This document shows positions 51,189 through 60,505 of a stretch of 64,000 nt of DNA, piece by piece. Under the pieces are notes generated by a model. It saw only the letters and a list, made by a program, of their open reading frames with translations, was not told where the DNA came from and ran no database searches. Position 1 is the stretch's first letter. Each line of letters opens with the position of its first letter. The DNA is from Mycobacterium palustre (GTDB lineage Bacteria; Actinomycetota; Actinomycetes; Mycobacteriales; Mycobacteriaceae), in assembly GCF_002101785.1 (NCBI RefSeq), contig NZ_LQPJ01000102.1, forward strand, positions 62,001-126,000. The letters are read 5' to 3'. Made by a program: the position numbers and the translations under genes.

Positions 51189-53180
51189 TCATTTCGATTC
51201 ATCCGCACTGACTACGGCCAGTATTTGACCGGATTCCACTTGATCTCCGGCGGCGACCGCGATCGAGGCGACGACCCCGTCGGCCGGCGCGCGCACGGTA
51301 TGCTCCATCTTCATCGCCTCGAGCACGATGATCGGGGTTCCGGCTGCCACCCGACTGCCCTGGATGACCTCGATGCGCACCACAGCGCCGGGCATCGGGG
51401 CGACCAGCGAGCCGGCTTCGGTTATTTTCGCTGGATCAGGGAATCGTTCGATCTCACGGAGGGCGGTCGAACCCAGCGCGCTGTCGACGAAGTAGTCCAA
51501 TCCGTCCCGAACCACGTTGAAGCGCCTTCGGATTCCGTCGATCTCGGCGTCGACCAACCGACCGGATGCCTCGATCAGCCGAATCGCGATATCGGTCCCG
51601 CCCACGGACGCGACGAGGTCGCCGCGGTCGAAGCGGTAGGCCACGTCGATCGTGCTGTCACCCCAGGTGAAGCTCACCCGCTGGTCGGCGCTGACCAGCG
51701 TGCGAAATCCCGACGGCAGTCCGGGCAGCACCACAGCGGCGGCGCGGCGCTCCGCCTGGCCGGCCAGCGCGGCCACCAGCGCGTGGACTGCGACACTGTC
51801 TGAGCCGGCCGGGATCAGTGTGGCCGGTTGATGGCGCTCCAAATAGCCGGTATCGATATTGCCCGCGCGGAACTCAGGCTCGCGCAGAATGCCGATCAAC
51901 AGGTCCCGGTTGGTCGCCACACCGTGCAGACGGGTTTCGGCCAACGCCCGCGCCAGCCGAGCGCAGGCCTCGTCGCGGGTGTGCCCGAAGCCGATGACCT
52001 TGGCCAGCATAGGATCATAGAAGGTGCTGACCACCGAGCCGGACTCGAATCCGGCGTCGACCCTAATGCCGGGCAGGTCTGGGAACTCCAGGGTCTTCAG
52101 CGTCCCTGATGCCGGAACGAAGCCCGCCGCAACGTTTTCGGCGTAAAGCCGGACCTCGACCGCGTGGCCATGCGCGGAGGCATTCAGCATGTCGTTCGGC
52201 AGCGGCTGGCCGGCAGCCACCAGAAGTTGGGCGCGTACCAAGTCGATACCGGTGACCATTTCGGTGACAGGGTGCTCGACCTGCAGCCGGGTATTGACCT
52301 CCAGGAAGTAGAACTGCCCGTCGGGCGCCATGACGAACTCGACCGTGCCTGCGCCCTCATAGGCAAGAGCTTTGCCCGCCGCAACGGCCGCTCGGCCTAA
52401 CTCCTCTCGCAGTGCGGCGTCGACCGCCGTCGACGGCGCCTCTTCGATGATCTTTTGGTAGCGGCGTTGGATGGAGCATTCGCGCTCACCGAGGTGGACG
52501 ACGGTGCCGTGGCTATCTCCAAAGATCTGCACCTCGATGTGGCGCGGCGACTGCACGAATTTCTCGAGGAAAACGGTGCCGTCGCCGAATGCCAACGCGG
52601 CTTCGCGGCGCGCACTGGCCACCGCCTCGAGCAGGCTGTCCGCGCCGGCCACAATCCGCATGCCACGACCGCCGCCGCCGTAGGCGGCTTTGACCAGGAT
52701 CGGATAGCCGACAGCGTTGGCAGCGGCGGAAAGTCGCTCGGTGTCGAGATCGACGTCGCTTTCCACCGTCGCGCCCGGAAGGACCGGCACTCCGGCTGAT
52801 GCCATCAGCTCTTTGGCGGCGATCTTGGAGCCCATTGCGCGGATCGCTGCGGGGCTGGGCCCGACGAACACCACCCCCGCGTCAGCACATGCGGACGCGA
52901 AATCGGCGTTCTCCGAGAGGAATCCGTATCCCGGGTGCACTGCGTCGGCGGCCGTGCGGGCTGCGGCCGCCAGTACCAGATCAGCACGCAGATAGGTGTC
53001 GGCCGGTGCGGTGCCGGCCAGGTGAACGGACTCGTCGGCAGCCCTCACATATGGGGCATCGCGGTCGGCGTCGGAGTACAGCGCGACGGTCGCGATGTCC
53101 ATCTCGCGTGCGGTGCGGATGATACGGGCGGCGATCTCGCCGCGGTTTGCGATTAGTAGCTTGCCGATCACTTTCGTCAC
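51189..53180 (-). CDS. Acyl-CoA carboxylase alpha subunit (biotin carboxylase-BCCP)
   Basis: 663 residues. KLLIANRGEIAARIIRTA opens the biotin carboxylase domain; ILVKAAYGGGGRGMRIV is the ATP-grasp loop, and FLEVNTRLQVEHPVTEMVTGIDLV contains active-site residues. The middle is the BT-type linker and the C-terminus is a biotinyl domain with EAMKMEH, Lys624 being the biotinylated residue. It carboxylates biotin with ATP and bicarbonate. It overlaps the beta subunit gene by four bases; together they form an acyl-CoA carboxylase, of the type used for 3-methylcrotonyl-CoA or geranyl-CoA as judged by neighbours. Confidence 0.95.
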   Translation of the reverse strand: MTKVIGKLLIANRGEIAARIIRTAREMDIATVALYSDADRDAPYVRAADESVHLAGTAPADTYLRADLVLAAAARTAADAVHPGYGFLSENADFASACADAGVVFVGPSPAAIRAMGSKIAAKELMASAGVPVLPGATVESDVDLDTERLSAAANAVGYPILVKAAYGGGGRGMRIVAGADSLLEAVASARREAALAFGDGTVFLEKFVQSPRHIEVQIFGDSHGTVVHLGERECSIQRRYQKIIEEAPSTAVDAALREELGRAAVAAGKALAYEGAGTVEFVMAPDGQFYFLEVNTRLQVEHPVTEMVTGIDLVRAQLLVAAGQPLPNDMLNASAHGHAVEVRLYAENVAAGFVPASGTLKTLEFPDLPGIRVDAGFESGSVVSTFYDPMLAKVIGFGHTRDEACARLARALAETRLHGVATNRDLLIGILREPEFRAGNIDTGYLERHQPATLIPAGSDSVAVHALVAALAGQAERRAAAVVLPGLPSGFRTLVSADQRVSFTWGDSTIDVAYRFDRGDLVASVGGTDIAIRLIEASGRLVDAEIDGIRRRFNVVRDGLDYFVDSALGSTALREIERFPDPAKITEAGSLVAPMPGAVVRIEVIQGSRVAAGTPIIVLEAMKMEHTVRAPADGVVASIAVAAGDQVESGQILAVVSADESK

Positions 53181-54775
53181 ATCCTGAACACGCCGAAGCC
53201 GCGGCGTCCCTCGACGACGTTGGAATGGGCGGCCGATAAGGCCACACCAAGCACGGAGCGGGTATCGCGCGGGTCTATCACACCGTCGTCATAGACGCGG
53301 GCGGAGATGAAGAACGAGTGCGATTCTCGCTCGATCTGCGCTTCGATCTCGGCGGTACGTCTGGCGTCGGCTTCGTGGTCGAACTCCCGTCCGGCTGCCT
53401 TTGCCGAGGCCTGTCCGACAATCGACAAGACTCCCGCGAGCTGGGCGGCTCCCATCACGGCGAGTTTGGCGTTGACCCAGCTGAACATAAAGCGGGGGTC
53501 ATAGGCACGCCCGGACATGCCGTAGTTGCCGGCGCCGAACGACCCGCCCATATTGATGGTGATGTGTGGAACGGTGCTGTTGGTGACGGCGTTGATCATC
53601 TTGGCGCCGTCCTTGATGATGCCGAGCTGTTCGTACTCGGTGCCCACCATGTAGCCGGTGACGTTCTGCAAGAAGATCAGCGGGGTATCGGTTTGGTTGG
53701 CCAACAGGATGAATTCCGTTGCCTTCTTGGACTCCTCGGAGAATAAGACGCCGCGAGTATTGGCCAGTATCCCGACTGGAAATCCGTGGATGGATGCCCA
53801 GCCGGTGGCGATGCTGGTGCCCCAGCGCGGCTTGTATTCGGAGAATCGCGAGCCGTCAACGATGCGCGCGATCACCTCGCGCGGGTCGAACGGGATTCGT
53901 GGGTCGGCGGAGGCAATGCCGAGCAGTTCCTCTGCGTCGTACAGCGGCTCGTCGGCGGGCAACGTGGCTCCGGGACCGAGTTTCCGCCAGTTGAGGTGCG
54001 CGACGACGTCTCGCCCGATGCGGATCGCGTCGACCTCATCGACGGCGAAGTAGTCGCCGAGCCCGGAAATACGGGTGTGCATATCTGCGCCGCCAAGTTC
54101 CTCCTCATCGGCGTCTTCGCCGGTGGCCATCTTGACCAGGGGAGGCCCACCGAGGAATACCTTGGCTTGCTTGTCGACAAGGACGGCGTAGTCGCACATG
54201 CCCGGCACGTAGGCGCCACCTGCGGTGGAGTTGCCGAAAACCAGCGCAATGCTGGGGATGCCCATCGACGAAAGCTCGGTCAGATCGTGAAAAATCTTGC
54301 CCGCGTGCACGAAGAGCTCCGATTGGGTGGGCAGGTCCGCGCCGCCGGACTCGACGAGGTATACCACCGGAAGGCGGTTGACCCGCGCGATTTCCAGCGC
54401 CCGCAAGTTCTTTCGCAGGGTGTAGGGGTTCATCGTGCCGCCGCGCACGGTGGGGTCGTGGGCGATGATGACGCACTCTGTGCCGCAAACCACGCCGATT
54501 CCGGTAACGATCGCGGCGCCGACGTTGAATTCGGTGCCCCAGGCGGCCAGCGCGGACAGTTCCATAAACGGTGCGTCGCGGTCCACCAGAAGTTCGATTC
54601 GTTCGCGGGCCAAGAGCCGCCCGCGCTCGTGATGGCGCTGGACATAGCGGGGACCGCCACCGGCCGCGGCCAGCCGGAGTTGCTCGTTGAGCGCCGCTAC
54701 CGCCGCTTTCTGCACTTGCAGGTTGGCCAGATAGGTCGCGGACGAGGTGTCGACCTGGGTGCTCAAAACCGGCAT
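53177..54775 (-). CDS. Acyl-CoA carboxylase beta subunit (carboxyltransferase)
   Basis: 532 residues. HERGRLLARERIELLVDRD, ALEIARVNRLPVVYLVESGGADLP, FGNSTAGGAYVPGMCDYAV, and VNAKLAVMGAAQLAGVLSIV are carboxyltransferase signatures with the two oxyanion-hole regions of the crotonase-like fold. ESGGADLP and the length fit methylcrotonyl-type beta subunits more than propionyl/acetyl-type ones. It transfers CO2 from biotin to the acyl-CoA. It overlaps the alpha subunit gene. The upstream 159-base gap to the nitronate monooxygenase contains no notable site. Confidence 0.95.
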   Translation of the reverse strand: MPVLSTQVDTSSATYLANLQVQKAAVAALNEQLRLAAAGGGPRYVQRHHERGRLLARERIELLVDRDAPFMELSALAAWGTEFNVGAAIVTGIGVVCGTECVIIAHDPTVRGGTMNPYTLRKNLRALEIARVNRLPVVYLVESGGADLPTQSELFVHAGKIFHDLTELSSMGIPSIALVFGNSTAGGAYVPGMCDYAVLVDKQAKVFLGGPPLVKMATGEDADEEELGGADMHTRISGLGDYFAVDEVDAIRIGRDVVAHLNWRKLGPGATLPADEPLYDAEELLGIASADPRIPFDPREVIARIVDGSRFSEYKPRWGTSIATGWASIHGFPVGILANTRGVLFSEESKKATEFILLANQTDTPLIFLQNVTGYMVGTEYEQLGIIKDGAKMINAVTNSTVPHITINMGGSFGAGNYGMSGRAYDPRFMFSWVNAKLAVMGAAQLAGVLSIVGQASAKAAGREFDHEADARRTAEIEAQIERESHSFFISARVYDDGVIDPRDTRSVLGVALSAAHSNVVEGRRGFGVFRM

Positions 54776-54934
54776 GAAAACCCCTTGTCCCGGCAGCAGT
54801 CGGTAAGCCCGCAGCCGCAGAGTGAACGACGAAACATTAAAAGAGATCGGGCGGAGCCCGAGAACGGAATCCCGGTAGTCACCTCTAATTGGTGACGGAG
54901 ACGATCCACGAGTAGTAGGTGACGGGGGCCCGAG

Positions 54935-55870
54935 CTATCCACTGGTCACTAGCCGTTCCAGGTCTTTGCGGGCTTGCGCATATTGGCTGACGAGCGTGGC
55001 GACGAGGTCGGCGACGGGCGTTATGGCGGCGACACCGGACACGCTGTGACCGGCGCTCCAGGCGGTGCTGTTAGACAGCAAGCGGTTCTGGTCGAATCCT
55101 GCTGAGGGCAGCGCACTTTCGCGATTGGTTCGATCGGCTTGGTCGAGCCAGCTAGCGAGCAGGCTGGCGGGGACGCCGCCGATGCGGCTGGACAGCCGCA
55201 CGTCATCCAGCGATGAGGCGATCAGCGCCGCCCGGTACTCGTCGTCGGCCATGCTCTCGGGTGTGGCGATGAACCGCGTTCCCAAATAGACCAAATCGGC
55301 CCCCAGCATCTCGGCTGCCAGGATCGACCGGCCGTCCGTGATTCCGCCAGCGAGCACCAACGGGCCGGCGTAGTGCTCGCGCACGGCACGAACGAAAGCG
55401 AACGGATTGGCCCACCCGGTTTGTCCCCCAGCGCCCGCGGTGAGGAGAACGAGCCCGTCGACTCCGGCCGCCAGTGCACGTCGCGCGTGGCTCATGCTGG
55501 CAACGTCGGCGTATACCTGCGCGCCGGCGTCGTGCAGGGGTCCCACGACTCGGTCTGGTGTACCGACGCTGGTGATAACCAGTTCCACTCCGTGTCGTTG
55601 CAGGCACTCAAGGTCGGCGGTCAGTCGCCGGTTGCTGCGGTGGACAACCAGATTGGCCGCCACCGGCGCGCAGGTGGGCGTCAGCTGTCGGCTGACCTTG
55701 TCCAGCCAGTCATCGAGCGCTTCAGTGCTTGGCGCATTGTGGGTCGGAAAGGCGCCGATCACACCCACCTGACAGGCGGCGACGACTAAGTCCGGCCCGG
55801 ATACGGCGGTCATCGGGGCCGCGAAGGCGGGTATCGCAAGCCGGTCTCGCCATGGTCGGGGGATAGCCAA
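54935..55870 (-). CDS. Nitronate monooxygenase-like flavoprotein
   Basis: 311 residues, TIM-barrel NMO/2-nitropropane dioxygenase family. FAAPMTAVSGPDLVVAACQVGVIGAFP at the N-terminus, LVLLTAGAGGQTGW, PLVLAGGITDGRSILAAEMLGADLVYLGTRFIATPES are FMN-binding phosphate-loop motifs. It would oxidise nitronates or act as a quinone/enone reductase; family members with this architecture often lie in lipid catabolism clusters. It precedes the carboxylase pair on the minus strand. A perfect inverted repeat (55892-55921) lies in its promoter. Confidence 0.92.
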   Translation of the reverse strand: MAIPRPWRDRLAIPAFAAPMTAVSGPDLVVAACQVGVIGAFPTHNAPSTEALDDWLDKVSRQLTPTCAPVAANLVVHRSNRRLTADLECLQRHGVELVITSVGTPDRVVGPLHDAGAQVYADVASMSHARRALAAGVDGLVLLTAGAGGQTGWANPFAFVRAVREHYAGPLVLAGGITDGRSILAAEMLGADLVYLGTRFIATPESMADDEYRAALIASSLDDVRLSSRIGGVPASLLASWLDQADRTNRESALPSAGFDQNRLLSNSTAWSAGHSVSGVAAITPVADLVATLVSQYAQARKDLERLVTSG

Positions 55871-56173
55871 CGGTCGCCTTCACTGACTGGAACAGTTAGT
55901 GAATCAAGAATAACTAACTGTACTGGACCCGTGTCAACTGCATCCGTCGGTGTGCTCGTTATTCGCAGACAAAGCGGGAGATTTCCAGGGTGAGCCGCAG
56001 TTGACAAAGGTGACGCAGCTCACCAATGATGTGGCAATAAGTTATTCGCGGGCCGCATTGGCTCGGTAGCCCGAAGGAGTCGCCCTATCGCCACAGGTGT
56101 CTCGCCCGACACCCTCGGCTCGTCTCACAAGGTCGACCAAAGTGCCGAGGTCACCGTCGCGCACTGGACGTCG
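55871..56173. other. Divergent regulatory region
   Basis: 303 bases between the nitronate monooxygenase and LuxR 1. It contains the inverted repeat at 55892-55921 and a GAAGGAG box at 56073-56079 that faces the LuxR gene. Confidence 0.6.
55892..55921. promoter_or_regulatory. Inverted repeat ACAGTTAGT-N12-ACTAACTGT
   Basis: Perfect nine-base arms separated by 12 bases, 22 bases upstream of the nitronate monooxygenase start. Size and symmetry fit a dimeric repressor operator (TetR or MarR type). Confidence 0.6.
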
Positions 56174-57097
56174 GTGCAAGAATCCACCGACCGCTCCGGC
56201 GGCGCGCTGAGCGCGGTGCTCGACGCCCTGCATCGAACGCGCGCTGAGACCGCCAAGGATCGTTTGATCGGGACGGCCCCGTATCAGCTATGTGCCAGCG
56301 GCGCCTTCGACTGGGTGATGCTGTCCGCGGTTCGCGGGTCGATGTGGTTGCCCCAAGCGCTCTACGTCCGGACTCCCGGCGGGGAAGTAACTTTGGAGAT
56401 CGACGAGGATCTCGAAAAGCTGGAGATACCGTTGGCCTCCCCGTTGGTGGAAGCAGAGGTGGTGCGCCGACGGCTTCCGGCGTTGGTCAACGACGCACCC
56501 CACGAGCCGCGAGCGCATGCATCCCTCATACGGCGCACCGGCAGCCGAGACTACGTGGTGGCCCCCCTGGTGGCCATGTCGACGGTCATGGGATTGTTGC
56601 ACGCCGACCGGCGGGTAAGCGCAGCGCCGGTCGCGGAGGTCGACCGTGAACTCCTCCGGATGTTCGCCGACGGTGTCGGCGTGGCTTACGAGCGGGCCGT
56701 TCTGCAGGAACGTGCCGAGCGTCAGCGGCGCAGCGTTGCCGAGGTGTGCGACGCGGCGGTTCGCGCACTGGCGCAATGTGAGCAGCCACCGGCGCTGGCG
56801 ACGGAGTCACCGAGGCAATCGATGCCCAGCCGCCCGGCATCAACACCGGTTTGGGACCGCGGTGAGGTACGTGAGTCGAATCGGCTAGCTCGGTTGACCG
56901 CGCGCGAGCGCGAAGTACTAGGACTCCTAGCCAGCGGCGCTACCAACGCTCAACTGGCCGACCGGTTGACGGTCGCCGAAAGCACCGTCAAATCTCACGT
57001 CAAACACATCCTGCACAAGCTCGGCGCCGGTAACCGCGCCGCCGCCATCGCCTGCTATCTACGCGAGACCCGACTGGACGAACGGCGGCCGCGATGA
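56174..57097 (+). CDS. GAF-LuxR transcriptional regulator (1)
   Basis: 307 residues from GTG 56174. The GAF-like sensory domain (about 25-190) contains SRDYVVAPLVAMSTVMGLLHADRRV and LLRMFADGVGVAYERAVLQERAERQR; the C-terminal LuxR HTH is LTAREREVLGLLASGATNAQLADRLTVAESTVKSHVKHILHKL. A strong GAAGGAG with no ATG/GTG/TTG at proper distance exists upstream at 56073-56079; an ATC at 56087 is in frame and well placed, so the real start may be 29 codons earlier. The gene overlaps LuxR 2 by four bases. It likely controls the 58.4-63 kb set. Confidence 0.9.
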   Translation: MQESTDRSGGALSAVLDALHRTRAETAKDRLIGTAPYQLCASGAFDWVMLSAVRGSMWLPQALYVRTPGGEVTLEIDEDLEKLEIPLASPLVEAEVVRRRLPALVNDAPHEPRAHASLIRRTGSRDYVVAPLVAMSTVMGLLHADRRVSAAPVAEVDRELLRMFADGVGVAYERAVLQERAERQRRSVAEVCDAAVRALAQCEQPPALATESPRQSMPSRPASTPVWDRGEVRESNRLARLTAREREVLGLLASGATNAQLADRLTVAESTVKSHVKHILHKLGAGNRAAAIACYLRETRLDERRPR

Positions 57098-58254
57098 GCA
57101 TTTCACTGGCCAGTGACGCGACTCGTTACAGCTCGACACGATCAAAGACCGAGTGGTGGTCCAGAGAGATCGAGCTGGTCGACCGGCTGCGGGCGGCCAG
57201 CGCGCGGACCCAGGCGACGCTCGGTGCCGAACTGAGCCTGCCCGCCGTCGAGTGGGAGGTGCCCTGGCGCGCCGCAGAGACGATTTCCACGCTAACCCAT
57301 GCGTGCATCAAGCGGCTCCGCAGCAATCCCGATAGCGATGTTGTCGGCGCCCGGCGGCTCTGCGACCTGATCCTGCATTTGCAGCAGCTGGCCATGGACT
57401 GGTATCTGCACGACACCGCAATGCGTGGGGAACGGCTAGCCGACTGCGCCGCCGGATTGGCCCGGCTGCGCGGGATGCCTAGTGCGACGGCTCTTGTCGA
57501 CAATGTCTGCGAGGAGTTGGTGTTGCGCTGCGGTTTTCACCGGGCGGTGCTGTCGAAGGTCGAGAACCGTAGTTGGAAACCTCTGATCTTGCATGACCGC
57601 GGTGGTAGTACGACAACGTCCTGGTTCAGCGAATGGATCAATCAGCGAGTCCCGTTGACAAAAACGGCTCCAGAAGCACAGATGCTGTCGCGGCGACGCC
57701 CCTCACTCGTCTATGACACGTCCAACGCCCCGGTATATCGTCCACTGATCGTGGCGGCGGGACAGTCTCGCTCATACGTCGTGGCGCCGCTGGTACTCGG
57801 CGAAGACGTCATCGGGTTCCTGCACACCGATCACCATCCCTTGCCCCGGAGGGTCGACGAGTCAGATCGCGACGTTCTATGGGCATTCGCTGACGGCTTC
57901 AGCCACATCTACGAGAGAGCGGTGCTGCTCGAGCGCTTGCGCGTCCAGCGTGACAATGTGCGCGAACTTTTTTTCGGGGCCGTGGACCGGATCGATGAGC
58001 TGTGCGAGTCTGGGGTGGAGTCTGCGCGGATGGCCGAGGACCGCGAACCCGGTGCTGGACCCTGCGGCGTGGAACTCACCGAGCGCGAGGCCGAGGTGTT
58101 CGAGCTAATGGCGACCGGAGCGACCAATCAGGACATCGCCGATCGTTTGGTCATCACCGAGGGCACGGTGAAATCGCACGTCAAGCACATTTTGCGGAAG
58201 TATGGCGCGGTGAATCGGGCGCAGGCCATCGCTTGGGTGCTCAAAGATCGCTGA
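57094..58254 (+). CDS. GAF-LuxR transcriptional regulator (2)
   Basis: 386 residues, ATG overlapping the preceding stop (ATGA). The N-terminal 140 residues are helical and unique; residues about 140-280 are a GAF domain with SRSYVVAPLVLGEDVIGFLHTDHHP and ADGFSHIYERAVLLERLRVQRDNV, and residues about 315-385 form the LuxR HTH (LTEREAEVFELMATGATNQDIADRLVITEGTVKSHVKHILRKYG). Its GAF and HTH modules match LuxR 1, so the two are a tandem duplication with an N-terminal extension. They may act as heterodimers or sense related ligands. Confidence 0.93.
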   Translation: MSISLASDATRYSSTRSKTEWWSREIELVDRLRAASARTQATLGAELSLPAVEWEVPWRAAETISTLTHACIKRLRSNPDSDVVGARRLCDLILHLQQLAMDWYLHDTAMRGERLADCAAGLARLRGMPSATALVDNVCEELVLRCGFHRAVLSKVENRSWKPLILHDRGGSTTTSWFSEWINQRVPLTKTAPEAQMLSRRRPSLVYDTSNAPVYRPLIVAAGQSRSYVVAPLVLGEDVIGFLHTDHHPLPRRVDESDRDVLWAFADGFSHIYERAVLLERLRVQRDNVRELFFGAVDRIDELCESGVESARMAEDREPGAGPCGVELTEREAEVFELMATGATNQDIADRLVITEGTVKSHVKHILRKYGAVNRAQAIAWVLKDR

Positions 58255-58481
58255 GGTCACTTCTCGTAGATGTCGTGAGGGCACGGCTCGGCGATAGTGG
58301 CGCAACGCAACTCGCCGACATTGCCGCCGATTTGGATGCCATCCCAGGGTCTCGGTGGTGCGGGGGCTCAGTGGGGCGGTCGACGAAATCGACCGGACCA
58401 CAACAGCGTTGGTGATGCGCACGCTGGTCGCTATCGAGTCAAGCGGCTTTTTCGGTAACGCTGGCTAGAACGGTCACGCGT

Positions 58482-58946
58482 TCAAGCCGGGCGTGCCTCC
58501 CGGCCCGGCGCGGGTAGCTGCAGGCTGGTTTGCAGGAGGGGCAGAACGGCGTCGCGGATGAGGATCGCTGCTTGGGTTGTCCGCGGAATCAGGACAGCGC
58601 CGTCGACGATGCCGAGCGCGTGGATATCGGTGATGAGCGACGCCAGCCCTGACGGGGTGCCGACGTAAAGCAAGGTGCGCTCTCTTGTTTCGTCGAAGCT
58701 GGCGTCGAGCATCGCGCGCGCGGTGCGCGCCTCGGCGGCGATGACGATGTCGATGTCGGCGACGACATCGACATCGGGTTGGTCGCGCCGGCGATTTACC
58801 GACTTGCGCGCGATGTCGGCCAGGTCAACGCCGCGGATGCGCTCGGCCGCGGCATCGCTATCCCAGTGGATCCCATCGCTCAGCGCGATCCCGAGCCGCA
58901 GCGGCCGACTCTGGGTCAGGTCGATGTCAACGTCGCACATGGTCAT
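58482..58946 (-). CDS. LLM-like C-terminal fragment or solo domain
   Basis: 154 residues; ATG 58940 is an alternative start. PDVDVVADIDIVIAAEARTARAMLD, then LLYVGTPSGLASLITDIHALGIVDGAVLIP resemble the end of the bacterial luciferase-like barrel (GTP-x-x-L-A-x-x-I-x-x in the place of GSPE-x-V-A-x-x-L). Only this last third of a typical 330-380-residue enzyme is present, and it has its own start and Shine-Dalgarno-like GGAG. It is either a remnant or a stand-alone accessory domain. It lies downstream of the ALDH gene, possibly in the same transcript. Confidence 0.6.
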   Translation of the reverse strand: MTMCDVDIDLTQSRPLRLGIALSDGIHWDSDAAAERIRGVDLADIARKSVNRRRDQPDVDVVADIDIVIAAEARTARAMLDASFDETRERTLLYVGTPSGLASLITDIHALGIVDGAVLIPRTTQAAILIRDAVLPLLQTSLQLPAPGREARPA

Positions 58947-58981
58947 CTCCGAACTCTGTTGGACGAAAGTGGTGCCATGCC

Positions 58982-60490
58982 TCAGTTTCGCGTCTGCGCA
59001 GGATCGATGACGATGGCGAAGGCCTTGTTCTCAATCCCCCCGGAACGGTCCAGCGAGATGAACTTTTCCTCGACGTACTCGTCGATCGAGTGCGGACCGC
59101 CCTCGCGGCCCAACCCGCTTTCCTTGAAGCCGCCGAACGGGTACGCGGGGTGAATGACGTGCCAGTTGTTCACCCATACCATGCCCGCATCGAGGCGCCT
59201 GGCCACCTCTAGGGCCCGTTCCTCGCTACCCCAAATGCCGGCGGACAGGCCGTAATTGGTGTCGTTGGCGATCTTGACCGCCTCGTCGACGGAGTCATAG
59301 GTCAGCACCACCAGCACGGGCCCGAACACCTCGTCGCGCGCGATGCGCATATCGTTGGTGACGTCGACAAAGATCGTCGGCTCGATCCAATAGCCCTTGT
59401 TGAACTCGGGGCCCGACGGCGCTCGGCCACCGAGGGCGATCGTCGCACCCTCTTCGAGCCCGATGCGGAAGTAGTCCAGGATCCGGTCGCGCTGAGTCGC
59501 TGAAATGATGGGCCCGACGTGGGTTGTCGCGGCCAGCGGATCGCCGAGCCGTAGCGTGGCGGCCCGCTCGACGAGCTTGCCGACGATTTCATCGCGGCGG
59601 CTCGCCGGAATCAGCAGCCGGGTGCCTGCCTCGCACGCTTCCCCGTTGTTGGCCATGCACGCGAATAGCGCGCCGTCGACGGCCATGTCGATGTCGGCAT
59701 CGTCGAGGATGACATTGGCGCCTTTGCCGCCGAGTTCGAGGGTCACCCGCCGGATGGAGTCGGCCGACTGCCGCAGAATGCTCTTGCCGACCGCGGTCGA
59801 GCCGGTGAATGCGACCTTGCGCACGTCCGGATGGCCCGAGAGGTAAGCTCCCACCGGTTCGCCGTCGCCGGTGACGACATTGAGCACCCCAGGAGGCAGC
59901 CCTGCGGCCTCGAATTCGCGCGCCAATTCCAGCGGAAGCACGGGCGCGTGCTCGTCGGGCTTGAGCACTACTGAATTTCCGGCGGCCAAAGCGGGCCCGA
60001 CCTTCCACACGGCGGTCAGTAGTGGGATGTTCCACGGCACAATCGCGGCCACGACCCCAATCGGTTCGCGCACGACGATTCCAGCGGCCGGCACCGGCTC
60101 GATCGCGGGACCCGTTGTCTCCCATTCATATTGATCCACGATGGCGGCCAAGTACTGCAGTTGGCCCACCGATAATCCGACGTGCAGCGCGCCCGTGATG
60201 CGGATGGTGGCGCCGTTCTCCCGGCTCTGCAGGGCAGCGAGCTCGTCGGTTCGAGCGGCCAGCCGTTCTGCGACGGTGTTGATCAACGCTGCGCGCTCTT
60301 TCGGCGGTGTGCGTCGCCAGATGCCCTGTTCGAAGGTGCCTTTGGCCGCGGCAACGGCAGCATCGACGTGTTCGGTGGTGCCCTTGGCGACCGTGGCCAC
60401 CAGCTCTTCGGTTGCGGGGCTGCGGATCTCGTACACCTCGTCGCCATCGACCCACTTGCCGTCGATGTACATGGAGTAGTGGTTGGTCAT
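58982..60490 (-). CDS. NAD(P)-dependent aldehyde dehydrogenase
   Basis: 502 residues. VVAAIVPWNIPLLTAVWKVGPALAAGNSVVLKPDE, VAFTGSTAVGKSILRQSA, RVTLELGGKGANVILDDADID with the Glu base and NNGEACEAGTRLLIP with the nucleophilic Cys are classic. ANNGEACEAG replaces the common NxGQxC; otherwise conserved. It oxidises an aldehyde to acid, which the ligase 15 bases upstream can activate to CoA. Gene order AMP ligase then ALDH then LLM-like suggests one transcript from the SnoaL genes at 63088. Confidence 0.95.
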   Translation of the reverse strand: MTNHYSMYIDGKWVDGDEVYEIRSPATEELVATVAKGTTEHVDAAVAAAKGTFEQGIWRRTPPKERAALINTVAERLAARTDELAALQSRENGATIRITGALHVGLSVGQLQYLAAIVDQYEWETTGPAIEPVPAAGIVVREPIGVVAAIVPWNIPLLTAVWKVGPALAAGNSVVLKPDEHAPVLPLELAREFEAAGLPPGVLNVVTGDGEPVGAYLSGHPDVRKVAFTGSTAVGKSILRQSADSIRRVTLELGGKGANVILDDADIDMAVDGALFACMANNGEACEAGTRLLIPASRRDEIVGKLVERAATLRLGDPLAATTHVGPIISATQRDRILDYFRIGLEEGATIALGGRAPSGPEFNKGYWIEPTIFVDVTNDMRIARDEVFGPVLVVLTYDSVDEAVKIANDTNYGLSAGIWGSEERALEVARRLDAGMVWVNNWHVIHPAYPFGGFKESGLGREGGPHSIDEYVEEKFISLDRSGGIENKAFAIVIDPAQTRN

Positions 60491-60505
60491 GACAGCTCCT
60501 TTGCG

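Noticed and set aside
53786..54895. A 369-codon open frame on the plus strand
   Set aside because: It is antisense to the carboxyltransferase gene, which carries complete motifs.
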